NCBI RefSeq assembly: GCF_014529535.1
Contig: NW_023503493.1
Span: 17,516,001 to 17,580,000 of the forward strand
Origin: Bradysia coprophila
Taxonomy: Eukaryota > Arthropoda > Insecta > Diptera > Sciaridae
Direction: 5' to 3'
Length of the DNA stretch: 64,000 nucleotides
In this document: piece by piece, positions 33,019 through 46,022 of the stretch
Layout of the letters: each line of letters starts with the position of its first letter
Position numbering within the stretch: position 1 is the stretch's first letter
Made by a program: the position numbers and the translations under genes
Notes under the pieces: generated by a model
Told to the model about the DNA's origin: nothing
Databases searched by the model: none
Seen by the model: only the letters and a program-made list of their open reading frames with translations

Positions 33019-34624
33019 CTAGGTCCCACCTTTTTGGGCGGGTCGGGTCCCTTGACTGATAATTTTCCCAAAATAATGTTGTATTTTGCTGGTTGGTAAT
33101 GTTGGTAAACTTCATAGTCAATCAGATTAGACTTTTATAGATATCTTAATTTATTTTCATTGATTTTTTCATCTGGTTAAGAATGGACAATTTCTGTAGT
33201 CCAAGCAAATGACAATATTTTGACCTTAAACATCATCACATTTAGGATCTAAAAAATCTCAAATTACTCATAAATTTATTTCTTTTGTAATAAGCAAAAT
33301 ATCATGACTCGCTGTCTAATTTTGCAATAAATAACCGCGACTCGTGTGAATTACAACCCTCGCTTCGCTCGGGCTGCAAACTTCTCGTTCGTCCGAGCTG
33401 TCTAACAATACGATACCGCAACTCGTGTGAATTACGACCCTCTCTTCGCTCGGGCCGCTAACATCACACTCGTCAGAGTTGTCTAATATTATATTTGCTC
33501 TGATCGCAAACTTGCTCGTCCGAGCTGTCTAATGTGACAATAAGATACCGCGACTCGTGTGAATTACGACCCTCGCTTCGCTCGGGCCGCAAACATCACA
33601 CTCGTCAGAGTTGTTTAATATAAGGTTTGCTCTGATCGCAAACTTGCTCGTCCGAGTTGTCTAATGTGACAATAAGATACCGCGACTCGTGTGAATTACG
33701 ACCCTCGCTTCGATCTGGCCGCAAACATCACACTCGTCAGAGTTGTTTAATATTAGGTTTGCTCTGATCGCAAACTTGCTCGTCCGAGCTGTCTAATGTG
33801 ACAATAAGATACCGCGACTCGTGTGAATTACGACCCTCGCTTCGCTCGGGCCGCAAACATCACACTCGTCAGAGTTGTTTAATATTAGGTTTGCTCTGAT
33901 CGCAAACTTGCTCGTCCGAGCTGTCTAATGTGACAATAAGATACCGCGACTCGTGTGAATTACGACCCTCGCTTCGATCTGGCCGCAAACATCACACTCG
34001 TCGGAGTTGTCTAATGTTAGATTTGCTTGACTTTTTTCATTACATGTAATTTTGGGTGCCGCTTGTTAATTATCAAATATAAAATTTCAATTATCAATTA
34101 TCAAATACCAATTATCGAATATCATTTATAATGTTCATTTAATACATTGCATTTCTATTTTCTGGGATAACTTCCGAAGCGGTGATCCCATATAGCTCAT
34201 CGTCGAACTTGACCTTACAAATGTCAAATGTATAATTTTAAGAACCTAAACTGTTCACTATTTTCTGCCAGTCAAGGGAATAACACATTAGATTATCAAT
34301 TATCATCAGTGAAGGGAATTATCAATTATATCAATTATCAGTGGTGTATTATCAATTATCAACAGAGTAAAATCCTGTTTTTCTGGAATAATTTCCAGGG
34401 CTTTACCCCGACATGGCTCATCTTCGAACTTAACCTCAGGAATTTCATTCCTCGTCGATTAAAAAAAAATCATCAAAATCGGTTATGAATTACTCAAGTT
34501 ATCGTGATGACAAAGAAAAATAGGTTACAAACAATTACGTTTTTGATAACATTTCATACATTGTGTGGTAACAAACATTTTAGGGTATTTTCTGGCGTAA
34601 GACCCTTGACTTTCAGTCAAGGGA
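33019..34624 (-). mobile_element. Helentron-like element, copy B
   Basis: Minus-strand copy. The 5' end is at 34624 (TCCCTTGACTGAAAGTCAAG, a perfect 9-bp-stem hairpin). The 3' end has the subterminal AGTCAAGGGA, then a hairpin with a GGTGGG arm, then CTAG at 33019-33022. Between them, 34080-34510 holds diverged copies of the motif also seen in the A and C arrays (ACCGATTTT..., ATCGACGA..., GAGGTTAAGTTCG), and 33330-34020 holds a different satellite. Same family as 15420-16958 and 51640-53254. Confidence 0.7.
33330..34020. repeat. 132-bp tandem array inside Helentron-like copy B
   Basis: About five copies. ACTCGTGTGAATTACGACCC recurs at 33553, 33685, 33817 and 33949, exactly 132 bp apart, with shorter, diverged units before. 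Each unit has two palindromic stretches: CGCTTCGCTCGGGCCGC-type and GCTCGTCCGAGC-type. Near-identical central units indicate recent expansion. Confidence 0.9.
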
Positions 34625-35781
34625 ATTACAGCGTTTAGGTGCTACAAGCCTACACATTTCCAAATAAATACTCGTATCGACCAAGTTTGTTAATCAACAT
34701 ACCCTCAATTTTACGGCTCTAACAGCCGAAGTGAAAGAAGCAACAGACGAAAGCGATGCAGCAAATAACTGAAGCTTCAACGTTCAAGCTCAGTCCTCAC
34801 TGCACTCGGTGAACTTTTAGCATACATCGCCCGGTGGGCATTTTAGTAGCCAGATCAAGCTTTTCCGGAACTGTACACAAGCTCGAAGTTCGTAAGGTGA
34901 AGGTTTTAATTTATTGATAAGAGTCATACGAGTCCAAAGAGAAGAAGAAAGAGTTTTGAGTAAAAATTATTCCACCAATTTCTCAAGATGAACTGACGAT
35001 ACTAGTTTGTGCCATTAGAAAGTAAAATGGGAGATTGTTTGAATTTCGATTGTCCAAAGTCTTCGCAAATAAATTCAATTCGTGTTCGATACGGTTAGAT
35101 GAACTTGGGTGAACAGGGACGTATTTAAAAGATCTGATAATTCTAATAAAAAATAAATTTTTATTGAGTCCTCATTAATGATGGCGATGCTGTATCTTAA
35201 ACTTATATATCTAAAAGTCTAACCCAATAAAACAGCAATTACAATTTCTTTGCATAGCAATTTTTGTAACATAAACTTATGAACTGTAAGCAACAAACTA
35301 AACATTTTCGAGTACTGGTATATTCGATTGAAAGTGTTGGAAGTCTGACTATTTCGGTGTATAATGTTCCGCCGGAACATTTTAAATATTCAGCTAAATG
35401 TTCGATGTATTCTCGATCCGATGAGTCTATCCAAGGTATCGGATAAAAAATGTTTAAAATTTAAAAAAAAATCTCCCCAACAATCCTCAAAGTGTACAAG
35501 GACCATTCATCCAAATTCAGTATTTTGCGAATGACATGCTGCTGCAATTTATTCCGTTTGTTTAAATCATAAAATTAGTATCAAACGATGGCAAAACAAA
35601 TTACAAATCACGGTTTGAGTCAGCCTGTCAAAAGCAAACAGGAAATTGTCCCGAAATAAAATTCATTGCGTCAATCAAAGAAGAGAAAAAAAAATATTTA
35701 CAACGGGAATTTACGATGGAAATTATAATTTTGATTCCAATTCCCCCATCCTCCGACAACACTCATTCCATTGTCTCTATT
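34625..35781. other. Region downstream of papi
   Basis: No gene recognised. On the minus strand, AATAAA at 35548-35553 is a possible poly(A) signal for papi, ~230 nt past its stop. Confidence 0.45.
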
Positions 35782-37714
35782 CTACGTCACTATATGCGAT
35801 CGATTTGAGTTTCTATCGACTGTTCCCATGTCTTTTGCACTTGTCACTTTATTTCCGTTCTGTTTCTCCGTATCGATGAACGATGACGAACTATTTTTCA
35901 AATTGGACTTCGGAACCGGTTCATGATTCCCGTTGATCGGTTTAACGATTTCAGCAAATTTATCACTTTCATCACGATGGTTTTTCTCCACCTTCTTGGT
36001 ATTCGAATCGGAACCACCATCCAGCCGAAGAACATCTTCGGTGCTCCGACTGTGACCACTGTTTGATGTAATAATATCCGCATAGCCTTCGCTAATTAGT
36101 TGGTCAGCAATATTGATGTCGGGTGCTGAAAGTGGTGAAGTAGATTAGAACGGTCAGTCTTTTTTTAATTAATCAGGGAGGGTCCACTTACTGTCGACAT
36201 TGAAAATCTCCAGACCAGGAATCGGAGATCCTTCCCGTTTGATCGCGTCTCCATATTTCCGTTCTTTCGTTGTTACAACTCGAGCAGTCATTTTTTCCCA
36301 TCTGGCAACTGTATGGAAGAATGAAAGAATTAGATCGAATACTTCAGCACTTTCGGGCAGCCAGTGATAGTAATTCAATTGAGTCGCGTACGCTTACCGT
36401 GTGTCAGATCTTCGAATCTGGATATGGCATCCTGTTCCCAAAGTTCGGCATTATTTTTCGGCTTGACTTTAGCTAAGAAACATTCGATTGCCTGAAATCT
36501 AAACGAAATCTATTTTTAGTGATACAAACGAGACAGAGCGACATCAATCAGTCCTCACCTCAATGTTAAAAAATCAGTTCTCAGCTCAAACACTTCCTTC
36601 GGGTGAACGTACTCGCTGTCGCCAAAATCAACAAAATACAGATCCAATATTACGTCACGCGGATTGTAATCGTTCGGAAGTACTGATTCAAAATAGACGA
36701 ATTCCATTAGAACAACAGAGACTAAAAATAAACATTCTCAGACGACTTACTTCCAACGATTTCGGCACGATACCATTTACTATCGTATTTGAACATAGCG
36801 GCAACAATTTGTCCCAAATACGGATCGGCGATTTTGTGCAAATTCTGATTATCCGCTTTCTCATAATATTCCGTCATCGATGTGGTGAGGTTGTCCAATT
36901 GACTGGACTGTTTTCCGAACAATTGTACCCAGAAACGTGACGGTGATGCCACTGCCGAAACATACACTTCCAGTTGCCCTTCAATGATGCTAGTGGGCAA
37001 TTTTTCGCGTGTCGGCTGCAGTACAACGTCTGACTTGTCGTCTGCTGCCGTAGCAACAGCAGCAGTTGCACTCTCCACGACCGGTTTTACGTTGCCACGA
37101 GGTTCACGTTTCACTTCTAAGTTGTCTCGACTTTCTTTGTCAATGCGAATCTTCTCTTCAATCAACTTTTTTGCCATATTGACATGAGCTCGGGTACCCG
37201 TAATACATAGACGTCGCATGTCACCTTCGCCACGGTCACCAGCGTCAATATGCACCTTAGCCTGAGATTTACGACAGATTTCCTGCAAGGCCTCACCACA
37301 TCTACCAACAATTTTACCGTATGCCGTTTGTGGCACCAGCATTTCTTCGGTTAAATTTGGCGGAGGCGATGCCTGTATGTTGATCAGTTCAGCAGCTTTC
37401 TTTACATCCTCCAATTTGCCACTTATTTCACAAATTTGACTGTTGTCGTCCTTAACTCTGAATCGGATTTGAGTGTTGGTTTTGCCTTCAATCGACTTAA
37501 CGTTAGCTCCACCGCGACCCACAACCAGTGGCACAACATTATTTGGCACGATGCAGTCGACTTTCGTAATTTTGGATGATTTGGAGGAGGATTTCACGGG
37601 TGAATTCAGATCATCGTCTTCTCTATCTTTGGTTTTGTACCAGATGTACAAAAGTAGAGCGCTGGCGCTGCATAAACTGATTCCGATTGCAATGGGTACG
37701 ATATCAGGTCTCAT
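35782..37714 (-). CDS. papi: papi / TDRKH: KH and Tudor domain protein of piRNA maturation
   Basis: Five coding exons on the minus strand: 37714-36751, 36721-36559, 36498-36398, 36308-36192 and 36125-35782. All are GT-AG and in phase, giving 562 residues (fly Papi is of similar size). An N-terminal membrane anchor (~5-25) would hold it on the outer mitochondrial membrane. Two KH domains follow, with GxxG loops GRGG (66-69) and GRCG (137-140). Then comes an extended Tudor domain (~250-450) with the core LDLYFVDFGDSEYVHPKEVF, and a polar disordered tail. The family docks methylated-arginine PIWI proteins and supports trimming of piRNA 3' ends. The chosen ATG lies 3 nt inside an exon whose acceptor is near 37718, so a non-coding 5' exon must exist upstream; I could not place it. 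Confidence 0.93.
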
Positions 37715-37718
37715 AATC

Positions 37719-39121
37719 TGTGAACAATAAAGGAATAAAGTCGAAAAAAATGTTTCTCTTTTCAAGATATAGATAAGCGAAGCTTGAATCAATAGCATTT
37801 CGACTCATCCGACATGTTAACTCTAAACACAAAATATACCTACAGCGTCTTGGTCTAATCACTCTTTACGCCTCATTAAACCGCAATAGCGAAACGTCTA
37901 CATTTAATTGTTGTATTTGTTCAAAGTACAAGGGTACCACAACTACGCAAAAGGAATTTAATTTTCAGTATAAACAAACAGAACGTTCGTTCATCGGCAA
38001 AGCTTATCAAATTCGCTTTCAGTAATTCAACATTTATGAATGAATACAGGGTACTATCCCACCACCGATGGGACTGCAATTGAAATGCAAAAGTCGGTTC
38101 ATTCATCGCTTTAATAAATCCAAAGTCTGCTGTACCGACGATTTAAAAATATTAAAATTCAATTTTCTATCCCAATTCTGTAGCAATGACAGTGGAAAAT
38201 TGTGTAATGCACAACAAAAAACGATGTATCAAAAGCTAATGTAAACTTAAGCATTCAACTAAATTTAGACAAGTGACATAATATTTCAAATAAACAAATA
38301 TACTCGAGACTTTTTCAACCGCATAACGGCTGGCACACCGTGCGCACTGAACTGAACGATCAAGATTATTCTAAAGAAGTCACTTTTCAACTCATTTAAG
38401 TTATGTAATTTTACGTTCGATTACAATCGAAAGATAATAATCCTGATGTATTCATTCATACATATCAACAATAGCCGCTATCTCGGGCTCAAAACAATTA
38501 AAATAGAATTGTCAGTCGAATTAGAAAAAGAATTAAAAAATAGGCAGAAAGCCTTCACAATAGACAACAAAGTAGAGCCAGCGTGATTTGCATTGTCTTA
38601 ATTGCCAATGGAAAAACAAACAAATTACTGTCTTCTTGAACCCTTTGAAAACATTAATTAATTTCGTTGTGGCAATGAACAATGAATAAATGGTGAGAAT
38701 TAAAGTCGAATTCTTTTCTTCAACCAATCACCTTGAAAAGAAAATTTCCAAGAAAAATATCTAAGATTAAATTATTCGGCTGACTGTTTCAGTATTCTAT
38801 TCATATTGCAACGATATTGCCTGCAATTTAATTACTTACAGAACTCCAATTTTAAATCCAAATGTTTTCCAAATAAAAAAAACGTTTTCCGTCTAAGAGT
38901 GTGAAAGATGTCAACTGATTGTTGAAAAGAAATTTTTTGAACTGACAGACACTATGTCGAAATTAATAAAATAAATGACTTCGAACACACGGTTTCGAAT
39001 GGATGAGGAAAAAGGACTCGTTTGACAGTTTTTATATTGCTCCGAGAAGAGAAGTGTGTGCCGCCACTTAAATTGACAGTGTTGACAATAAATGTTTAAA
39101 TAAATCAAAGGCTTGAGATGG
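37719..39121. other. Region upstream of papi
   Basis: Should contain the 5' untranslated exon and promoter of papi (minus strand), not located. No other gene recognised. Confidence 0.45.
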
Positions 39122-39129
39122 TATGTAAG

Positions 39130-40753
39130 CAGGGCCGGACTGGCTCCCAAAAGGCGCACTTGTGCGATGAGTCGAAAGGCGCAAAAAACGAAAACTTATT
39201 ATTTAGAAAGAATATAAGCATATGCTCTCTTTCAGCTGTTACTTGCACAAATCCTATACATTATTTCGGATACAGTTTGTTATGCTACAGTTGGAATTGA
39301 TAAAAGTACTAAATTGTTAAGTATACTACGCGAGCAGAGCGAGCAAATTTTTTTTATGAACCATTCGAAGCTGAAATTCTATTGAAAACTTGCTTAGGAT
39401 TAAAATAAGAATTATTAGAAAATTACCAAATACATTAAAAGTGAAAAACGCTAATAAACCGATTTCCCTGATTTTTTAGTATTCTTGTGATGAATCGTCA
39501 AAAAAAGAAATTGCCAAGAAAAATCCACAAAGTGTAAAGAAACGTCAGAAAAAGGAAGAAAAGCTAAGAAATGGGAAAAACGCCACGAATAGAAAATTTG
39601 TCTTTCTGTCGTTTCTTCACAATTTGGCGATTTTTTCTGGCGATGTAACAAATAAAAAATGGTCAATCGACAAGAGGAATCACCAAACGCAAAAAAAATC
39701 GTCGAGGTGTGAAAAAACACAAAAATGATTTGTTTATATCTTCACGTTTCATCACACTTTAGCGAATTTTATTTATTTACGAAACGTAAGCGTTTAGTGT
39801 GATCCTAGCAATTTTATCCTTCTACGAAATGTAATATAAAGGCACATCGCGAGATCATAGTAATTTTAACCTTTTACAAAATGTAACATAAACGCGCTTC
39901 GTAAGATCCTAGCCATTTTATCCTTCTACGAAATAACGTTTCTTATGTGAAGACGCTTCTTTAAACTTTAGAGATTTTTGGAGTTTTATCATCTTTTGTT
40001 GATTTGCTGAATCACCTGAAAAAGCCCGAAAGTGCGAAGAGACACCAAGAAGAATCGACGAAGAAACGCCAAGAATGGAAAATTGGTCGTTCCTCACATT
40101 TTTTGGCGTTTCTTCTCGCATTGCCGATTTTTCTTGTGATTTAACAAAATAACAAAAAACGAGGAAACACCAAGAAAAATCGCCAAAGTGTGAAGAAACG
40201 CCGAAGTCTGAAGAATCGCCAAGAAAAATTTTTTGGCGATTTTACTTTGGCGATTCTTCTTGACTGTTTTTTTTTATTTTAGTCGTATTTAGGCTAAATC
40301 ATAATCATGTGAAAATCGACCAACCGAACTTTCTGTTTAAAAATCCCAAAGTTTCACCAACAACAGCAAAAACATTTCTTGGTGTTTCTTTGTATGGAAT
40401 AAAAATGGATTGTTCAATGAGTTTCATTTCCAATTAAGGTAACCAAAATCGAAATTCAGACAGTCAGTCAAAGAATCTGACCCGTCAAGCAACTAAAGAA
40501 AACTCATTTCTTTCGACAGAAATCGAAGGTGAAACTGTATTCCGTTGAAGGTTTAACGATTTCCTTCATTAGCGCCGCAGGCGAAAATTTTCGCGTTTTT
40601 AACGACAAAATTACAATTAGCGCCTTTTACGTTTCATAATATCATCTAGACCAGCGATACAATAGTACATACATTTTATTTCTGAAAAGGCGCAAAATCC
40701 AAAAGGCGCACTTGTGCTTTGCCTAGTTGCCATATATGGCCAGTCCGGGCCTG
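39130..40753. mobile_element. Non-autonomous hAT element, 1624 bp
   Basis: Terminal repeats CAGGGCCGGACTGGC and GCC...CAGTCCGGGCCTG with subterminal AAAAGGCGCACTTGTGC, flanked by a perfect 8-bp duplication TATGTAAG (39122-39129 and 40754-40761). Both the CAGGGCCGG start and 8-bp duplication are typical of hAT. The interior (about 39440-40280) is filled with degenerate direct and inverted copies of a GAAACGCCAAGAAAAATC-like unit instead of a transposase. A further isolated end of this family is at 48991. Confidence 0.88.
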
Positions 40754-40797
40754 TATGTAAGTTATCAGAGCAATAGATTAAGATTGGCTCGTTCAAT

Positions 40798-41128
40798 ATA
40801 GAGTGTTATGATGAAAGAGAAGAAGATATTTTAAAATAAACTGGTCTTCTGTCCTCTCGCTCTCAACGTACCACGTTGAAAGAGAAGCAAATACTTTGAC
40901 AAATACCCCAAGGCAAGGTATAATAACTAGTCTTCGGACTGTTATGATCAGAGCGAGAAAACCAAAGACTAGTTAATATAACTTGCCTTAGGATACTTGT
41001 CAAAGTATTTGCTTCTGTTTCAACATGGTACATACGTTGAGAGCGAGAGGACAGAAGACCAGTTTATTTTAACTTGCCTTGTGGTACTTGTCAAAATATC
41101 TTCTTCTCTTTCATCATAAAACTCTTTT
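40798..41128. mobile_element. Foldback MITE, GTTATGAT...GAGCGAG family
   Basis: Arms starting ATAGAGTGTTATGATGAAAG face each other, with internal modules AACTGGTCTTCTGTCCTCTC and CCCCAAGGCAAG in both orientations. The centre carries another terminus of the same family (ACTGTTATGATCAGAGCGAG), so this looks like two elements joined head to head. The modules recur at 41219-41414 and in the satellite at 61988-64000. Confidence 0.7.
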
Positions 41129-41218
41129 TTTATCAAGATGGAAGCACGGGGTATCGGGGGTTTCGGTGGGTTTTGAAATTAAGCTTCTCTATGTTGCCCA
41201 CGTTGCAATGTCAAGCAT

Positions 41219-41414
41219 ATAGAGTGTTATGATGAAAGAGAAGAAGATATTTTGACAAGTATGTACCCCAAGGCAAGTTAAAATAAACTGGTCTTCTGTC
41301 CTCTCGCTCGCAACGTACCACGTTGAAAGAGAAGCAAATACGTTGACAAGTACCCCAAGGCAAGTTATAATAACTAGTCTTCGGTTTTCTCGCTCTGATC
41401 ATAACAGTCTATGT
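41219..41414. mobile_element. MITE, GTTATGAT...GAGCGAG family, second copy
   Basis: Starts ATAGAGTGTTATGATGAAAG and ends CGCTCTGATCATAACAGTCT; the tips pair imperfectly. It contains the same CCCCAAGGCAAGTT modules as its neighbour. Non-coding. Confidence 0.7.
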
Positions 41415-42363
41415 GCAAGGTCTTTAATTTGTGCTAGGTGTGTTCCTTTTTCAGCAAGCGATCAATTAAAATATCTTGAAATTGGCAACAATGTGTGGCA
41501 ACGTATAAAAAAAACAAAATTCAAAACCTTCCAAGAACCGGTGGCGATCCAGTTGTCAACGGACAATGCATAATCAAATTCCTTTACCTATTAAGTTGTC
41601 CCGTCGCAACTGATATTTTTGCCACGATATCAGGGTTTTACTGCAGCCGGCGGCACTCAAAAAAATACAGAACTGTTTAAATTTTTCAATTTATGCTGAC
41701 GTATTGCTAATCTTAAGTTTATGGTCTTGTGTTTGTCTAGTACGTCGTCTTATGTGTTAGCTAAGATTGTTGATGCTCGCCTACCAAGCAAAGTCGTCCG
41801 AACATTTGTATAAGTATTAGTTTCCTTTTTGTTTGTCTAGTAAACTAAATGAAAAGTTTCGAAAGAACAGGTTAAGACAATTTGCAGAGAATTTTTTTTT
41901 AGTAAATCAAGATCGTAATATAAACAAACCTAGTTGGCACCACATAGAAGCTACTGCTTTCGTAATGAACAGATGAACTCAGAATCGTCTTACCCTGTTC
42001 TTTTAGAACATTGAAGACACCTACAAAGACTGATATCCAACTGTTCGTTGGCAATATCCACCAGAAAATGTGGTGCCACTATCTTCGTGATCTACTCGGA
42101 TATTTCAGGTCAACAATTTTTAAAATATTCAAAATTTTGTTAGTGAGTCACATAGCAGACAACATTACTCGCTACTTGTCCTACTTCCCTTGTTTTTACA
42201 GCTGGTTCGTTTTTACCATTCGATGGCAGCACTGATCTGACTTTGCAAAAAAAAAGATGATGAACATGTAAACGTCTTCAATGTTGATTTTAACTTTTTG
42301 GACCTTATTAAAATTGATCTCGGTACTTTAAAGTGTTCTGAACATTCCAACAACCTTCGCCCA
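41415..42363. other. Region upstream of TBC1D25
   Basis: Expected to contain the TBC1D25 promoter and 5' leader. There is an inverted pair (AAAGAACAGGTTAAGAC near 41863 and GTCTTACCCTGTTCTTT near 41988). A frame at 42011 has a short RNA-binding-protein-like string but no supporting context. Confidence 0.4.
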
Positions 42364-45300
42364 ATGGCTGGAATATTCGGATTCACCCGAGAAGCTGTCA
42401 GGGTTAAAGTGAAGGTAATTACACAAATTTTTCACCAGTTGTCTTTCGTCTGGCTTGCGAATGTTTTTTTTTTTATTGTTGACGTTTTTGTTCTGTGTGT
42501 GTTATGAAAAATTGTGTTTCCAGAAATGTGAAGGCACATTGCCACCTGAATGGAGGAAGTTTAGTGTCGATCCACAAATAACATCGTTAGAGGTTCTGTA
42601 CAGTATACTAGCTAAAGCTTTCGACCTTAAGACTGATTTTGCTATCAGTTACAAAACAATTGATCCGTCGGGCCAGGAAGTGTATTTGGCTGTTCTATCG
42701 GACTGGGATTTGGATGCAGCTTTTTTAAGGTTTTTCATACTAGACCGTGCAGCCATTCTTCATATAATCAAGTTTATTCTAACTGTTACAGAGCTCATAA
42801 CCTTTCCATATCTACGTCGACTGAACCATGTCTAAACTTAAAAGTTGACATAAAGCCTTTCTCCGAATCAACCATTGACTGGGATGCATCAAGTAATTCT
42901 AGTTCGCAACGCGAAATATCCCCTCTGCAACAATCGATTGGTGTTGGTCAGAAATATGTTCAAAACATGCAGACGCGATTGCCAGGCCTTATTATGAACC
43001 AGGTGAGCACAAATCTGCTGCTAGTGACGACAAATGTGTAAAAGACCGATTTGTAATTTTCAGATGGAAAAGACATTGTCAATGGTGTCTCGAGCGCTAA
43101 ACTTTGCAGAAGATCAAAATTTCCTACAGCCTCCCAGAGCGCCGTTATCAGACACTGAATTTCGCAGCTTTCTCGATTCGGTTGGTCAAATTGTGCAGCC
43201 GCACGAATTACGGAAAGTTATTTACTCTGGTGGAATTGATCCATCTTTGCGCCGAGTCGTGTGGAAACACATTTTGAACGTTTACCCGGATGGTATGACT
43301 GGCAGAGAACGAATGGATTACATGAAGAAAAAGGCGGCTGAATACGCTCGATTGAGGGATACATGGCGAACAACTGTTCAGAAAGGCAATGTGGTTGGTG
43401 AACTTGCGTACGTGACAAGCATGGTGCGAAAAGACGTCCTGCGAACGGATCGTTTACATCCATTTTACGCCGGTAGTGATGACAATCAAAACATCGCTTC
43501 TTTATTCAACATATTGACAACGTACGCTCTGAATCACCCTGCAGTAAGTTACTGCCAAGGCATGTCCGACATTGCATCACCCCTTCTAGTCACAATGGGA
43601 GATGAATGTCAGGCCTACATTTGCTTTTGTGCTGTTATGACCCGGTTGAATGCCAATTTCATGCTTGATGGCGTACACATGACTATTAAATTTAGTCATC
43701 TAGCTGAGGCGCTGCAGCATTACGATCCGGAATTTTACGAATATTTAAAGATGCAACAGGCCGATGATTTGCTATTCTGTTATCGTTGGCTTCTACTCGA
43801 AATGAAACGCGAATTTGCCTTCGACGACTCACTTCATATGTTGGAAGTTTTGTGGAGTTCGTTGCCGATCGAACCGCCAGTCAAGGAGCTGGCTTTATTC
43901 GAAAAAGAGTTTACACCACCGCCGATTGACGTTCCACCACCCAAATCACCATCAGTTATAATGAGAACACCAAGGGAAAATGCTTACACCAAAATTTGCG
44001 AATTGAGACGACAAAGTTCAGCAGTGTCGCTCATATCGTCACCACCCAACACCAGCAATGTTTCGCTTTCTAAATCCTTAGACGCAACGAAACGATTCAA
44101 TTTGAGCCTGGACGAAACGGGCAGTAAATTGCCACCGAAAATTGTTACGAAATCGTTTCAAAGTCTCGATGAATCGAAAATGCTGTCGCTAATCAATCAA
44201 AACGAAATCACGCCGATTTCTGCTGCTGACCAAGAAGATATGGAAAACAATTTGCTAGCCAATCTTAGTATGGAGATGCAACGAAATGAAGAGAATGTTC
44301 TGCGATCACAGCCGACGTCACCAAAGGAACAAAAAACATCAACAGAAGCATCGGATGCAATTGAATTGCCATCACGGCCTATGGGTGATAGTAGACATGC
44401 GGCAAACAACAACAAGCACAAACATATTTCTCAGATCAATCCAATTTCCAAGCAAGTGAACCATCACAGGAAAGGGCATTTCAAGGAATTGAAAGATCGA
44501 ATTGCAGCTGGTAAAAAAGGTTTGTTACATTTGACACTAATGGCAAGGCTATTTTTCTTCAAATCAAGGTTTCGTTTCAGGAATACTCTCAACGTTGGAA
44601 AAATTAGACCAAAGCGACTGTGCCGACGATAGGAAATCAACGAAAAGCCAAAAAGTTGTTAAGAATTTCAACGAATTTCTGAATTTTGCCACTATCAACA
44701 AAAATCGATTATCGGACAAACTCAACACCAACAAGCCGACACTGCATGCACAAGACACCAACGAGAAAGCAACGCCTCAAATTAAGTTAACACAAACAAC
44801 TATCGAAAACCGAATCAATCCGAATAGTATTGAACACGAAACTGACAAGCCATCGCTTCAATTACAAACGAATAATCGCCTTGGACATGCAATCACATTG
44901 GATGGCAGCAGTCCAGATGATTCGCAGGAATATTTTCCACCGATGACCACGTCAGTGATAAGGGAATTGAGACTGGAATTGGAAAGTTTGGATCGACACG
45001 TTTTCGGCAATGATTTTACATTGCGAAAGCAAATCCATCTTACCGATTGTGATACGCCGGAAAGTGGAGATTCGTTGATTGGTGCGAGTAAATCACCAGC
45101 TAATTACCAGGAAATATCGTACACCAAGCTTCATCAAAGCTCAACCGATGTTTGCGATGAAGATCGAACCACAAACGAAATTTCGCGCTGCCCGAGTGAT
45201 AAAAGTGTGAACGGTGACGTTGTGTGTAGAGTTAAAAATCACCGTGAAGACAGTTCCAACAAACGGATCAGCAGCTGTAGTGCGAACGCAGACATATTTG

Positions 45301-46022
45301 TTTGGGAGAATCCGCTTCATCAGTGTTCGTCGTTCACAAATGTGGCTGAAAAATACGGCGTCGAGAAACAGACTGAAAATTGTGAGCAAGATATTTGTGC
45401 AACAACACCAGATGAACAGATCGATCTAGAATTTGACGGTGAGATTGAAACTACCGTATCTGGTAAAAAGTCTGTGACCCCAATACGTCTGTTGCGGAAA
45501 AATGGTAGAGGAACATCCACTGAACTCAAATACAATAGCTCGTCGAAACGAAACTCCATTATCTACAACAATGACACTGACTCGGAAAATAGTGGTAGCT
45601 GGAATGATCAACCGGATAATGATATAAAAACATCGAACCTGTTGAAAGAACCGCAACAGGATCAGTCCGCTCAGTTGACCACTTCAGTTGAAGAGGCCTC
45701 GGAGGCAAATATTATCGCTTTAACCAAAGTGGCTGGATCCCTGCCGCCGCCTAACGAATTCGGTGGAGGAAATCCATTTTTGATGTTTTTATGCTTGACT
45801 CTGCTGTTACAGCATCGGAACTATGTAATGAAGAGCAACATGGACTACAATGAAATGGCCATGCATTTCGACAAAATGGTCCGAAAGCATAATGTTACCC
45901 GAGTTTTGAATCAGGCCCGTCGCATGTATGCGGATTATCTGAAATCGCAGAGAATTGTGAATGCTGTCGGCGGCATCCAAGGTATTGAGACTAGTTCATC
46001 CAAAAGTGAATTGAGAACATAA
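42364..46022 (+). CDS. TBC1D25: TBC1D25 (OATL1) Rab GTPase-activating protein
   Basis: Five exons: 42364-42414, 42524-42729, 42792-43002, 43064-44519 and 44581-46022. All are GT-AG and in phase, giving 1121 residues. The ATG at 42364 is the first in frame. An N-terminal PB1-like domain (~12-115) is followed by the TBC domain (~208-430) with both catalytic fingers: the arginine in DVLRTDR (~283) and the glutamine in SYCQGMSD (~322). A conserved C-terminal block starts PPPNEFGGGNPFLMFLCL (~1030-1105). Mammalian TBC1D25 acts on Rab33B and takes part in autophagosome maturation; the same role here is inferred from homology. The Ser/Thr/Asn-rich linker of ~600 residues makes it much longer than the mammalian protein. 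Confidence 0.93.

Noticed and set aside
33330..34020. CRISPR array
   Set aside because: Regular 132-bp units with no short repeat/unique spacer alternation, in a eukaryotic genome; this is a satellite.
36874..37730. Open frames on the plus strand opposite papi
   Set aside because: Shadows of the conserved papi coding exon on the other strand.
42011..42235. Frame starting near an LFVGNI string, like an RNA-recognition motif
   Set aside because: Only about six residues resemble RNP2, there is no RNP1 and no neighbouring exon. A loosely similar segment near 48880 suggests repeat DNA instead.
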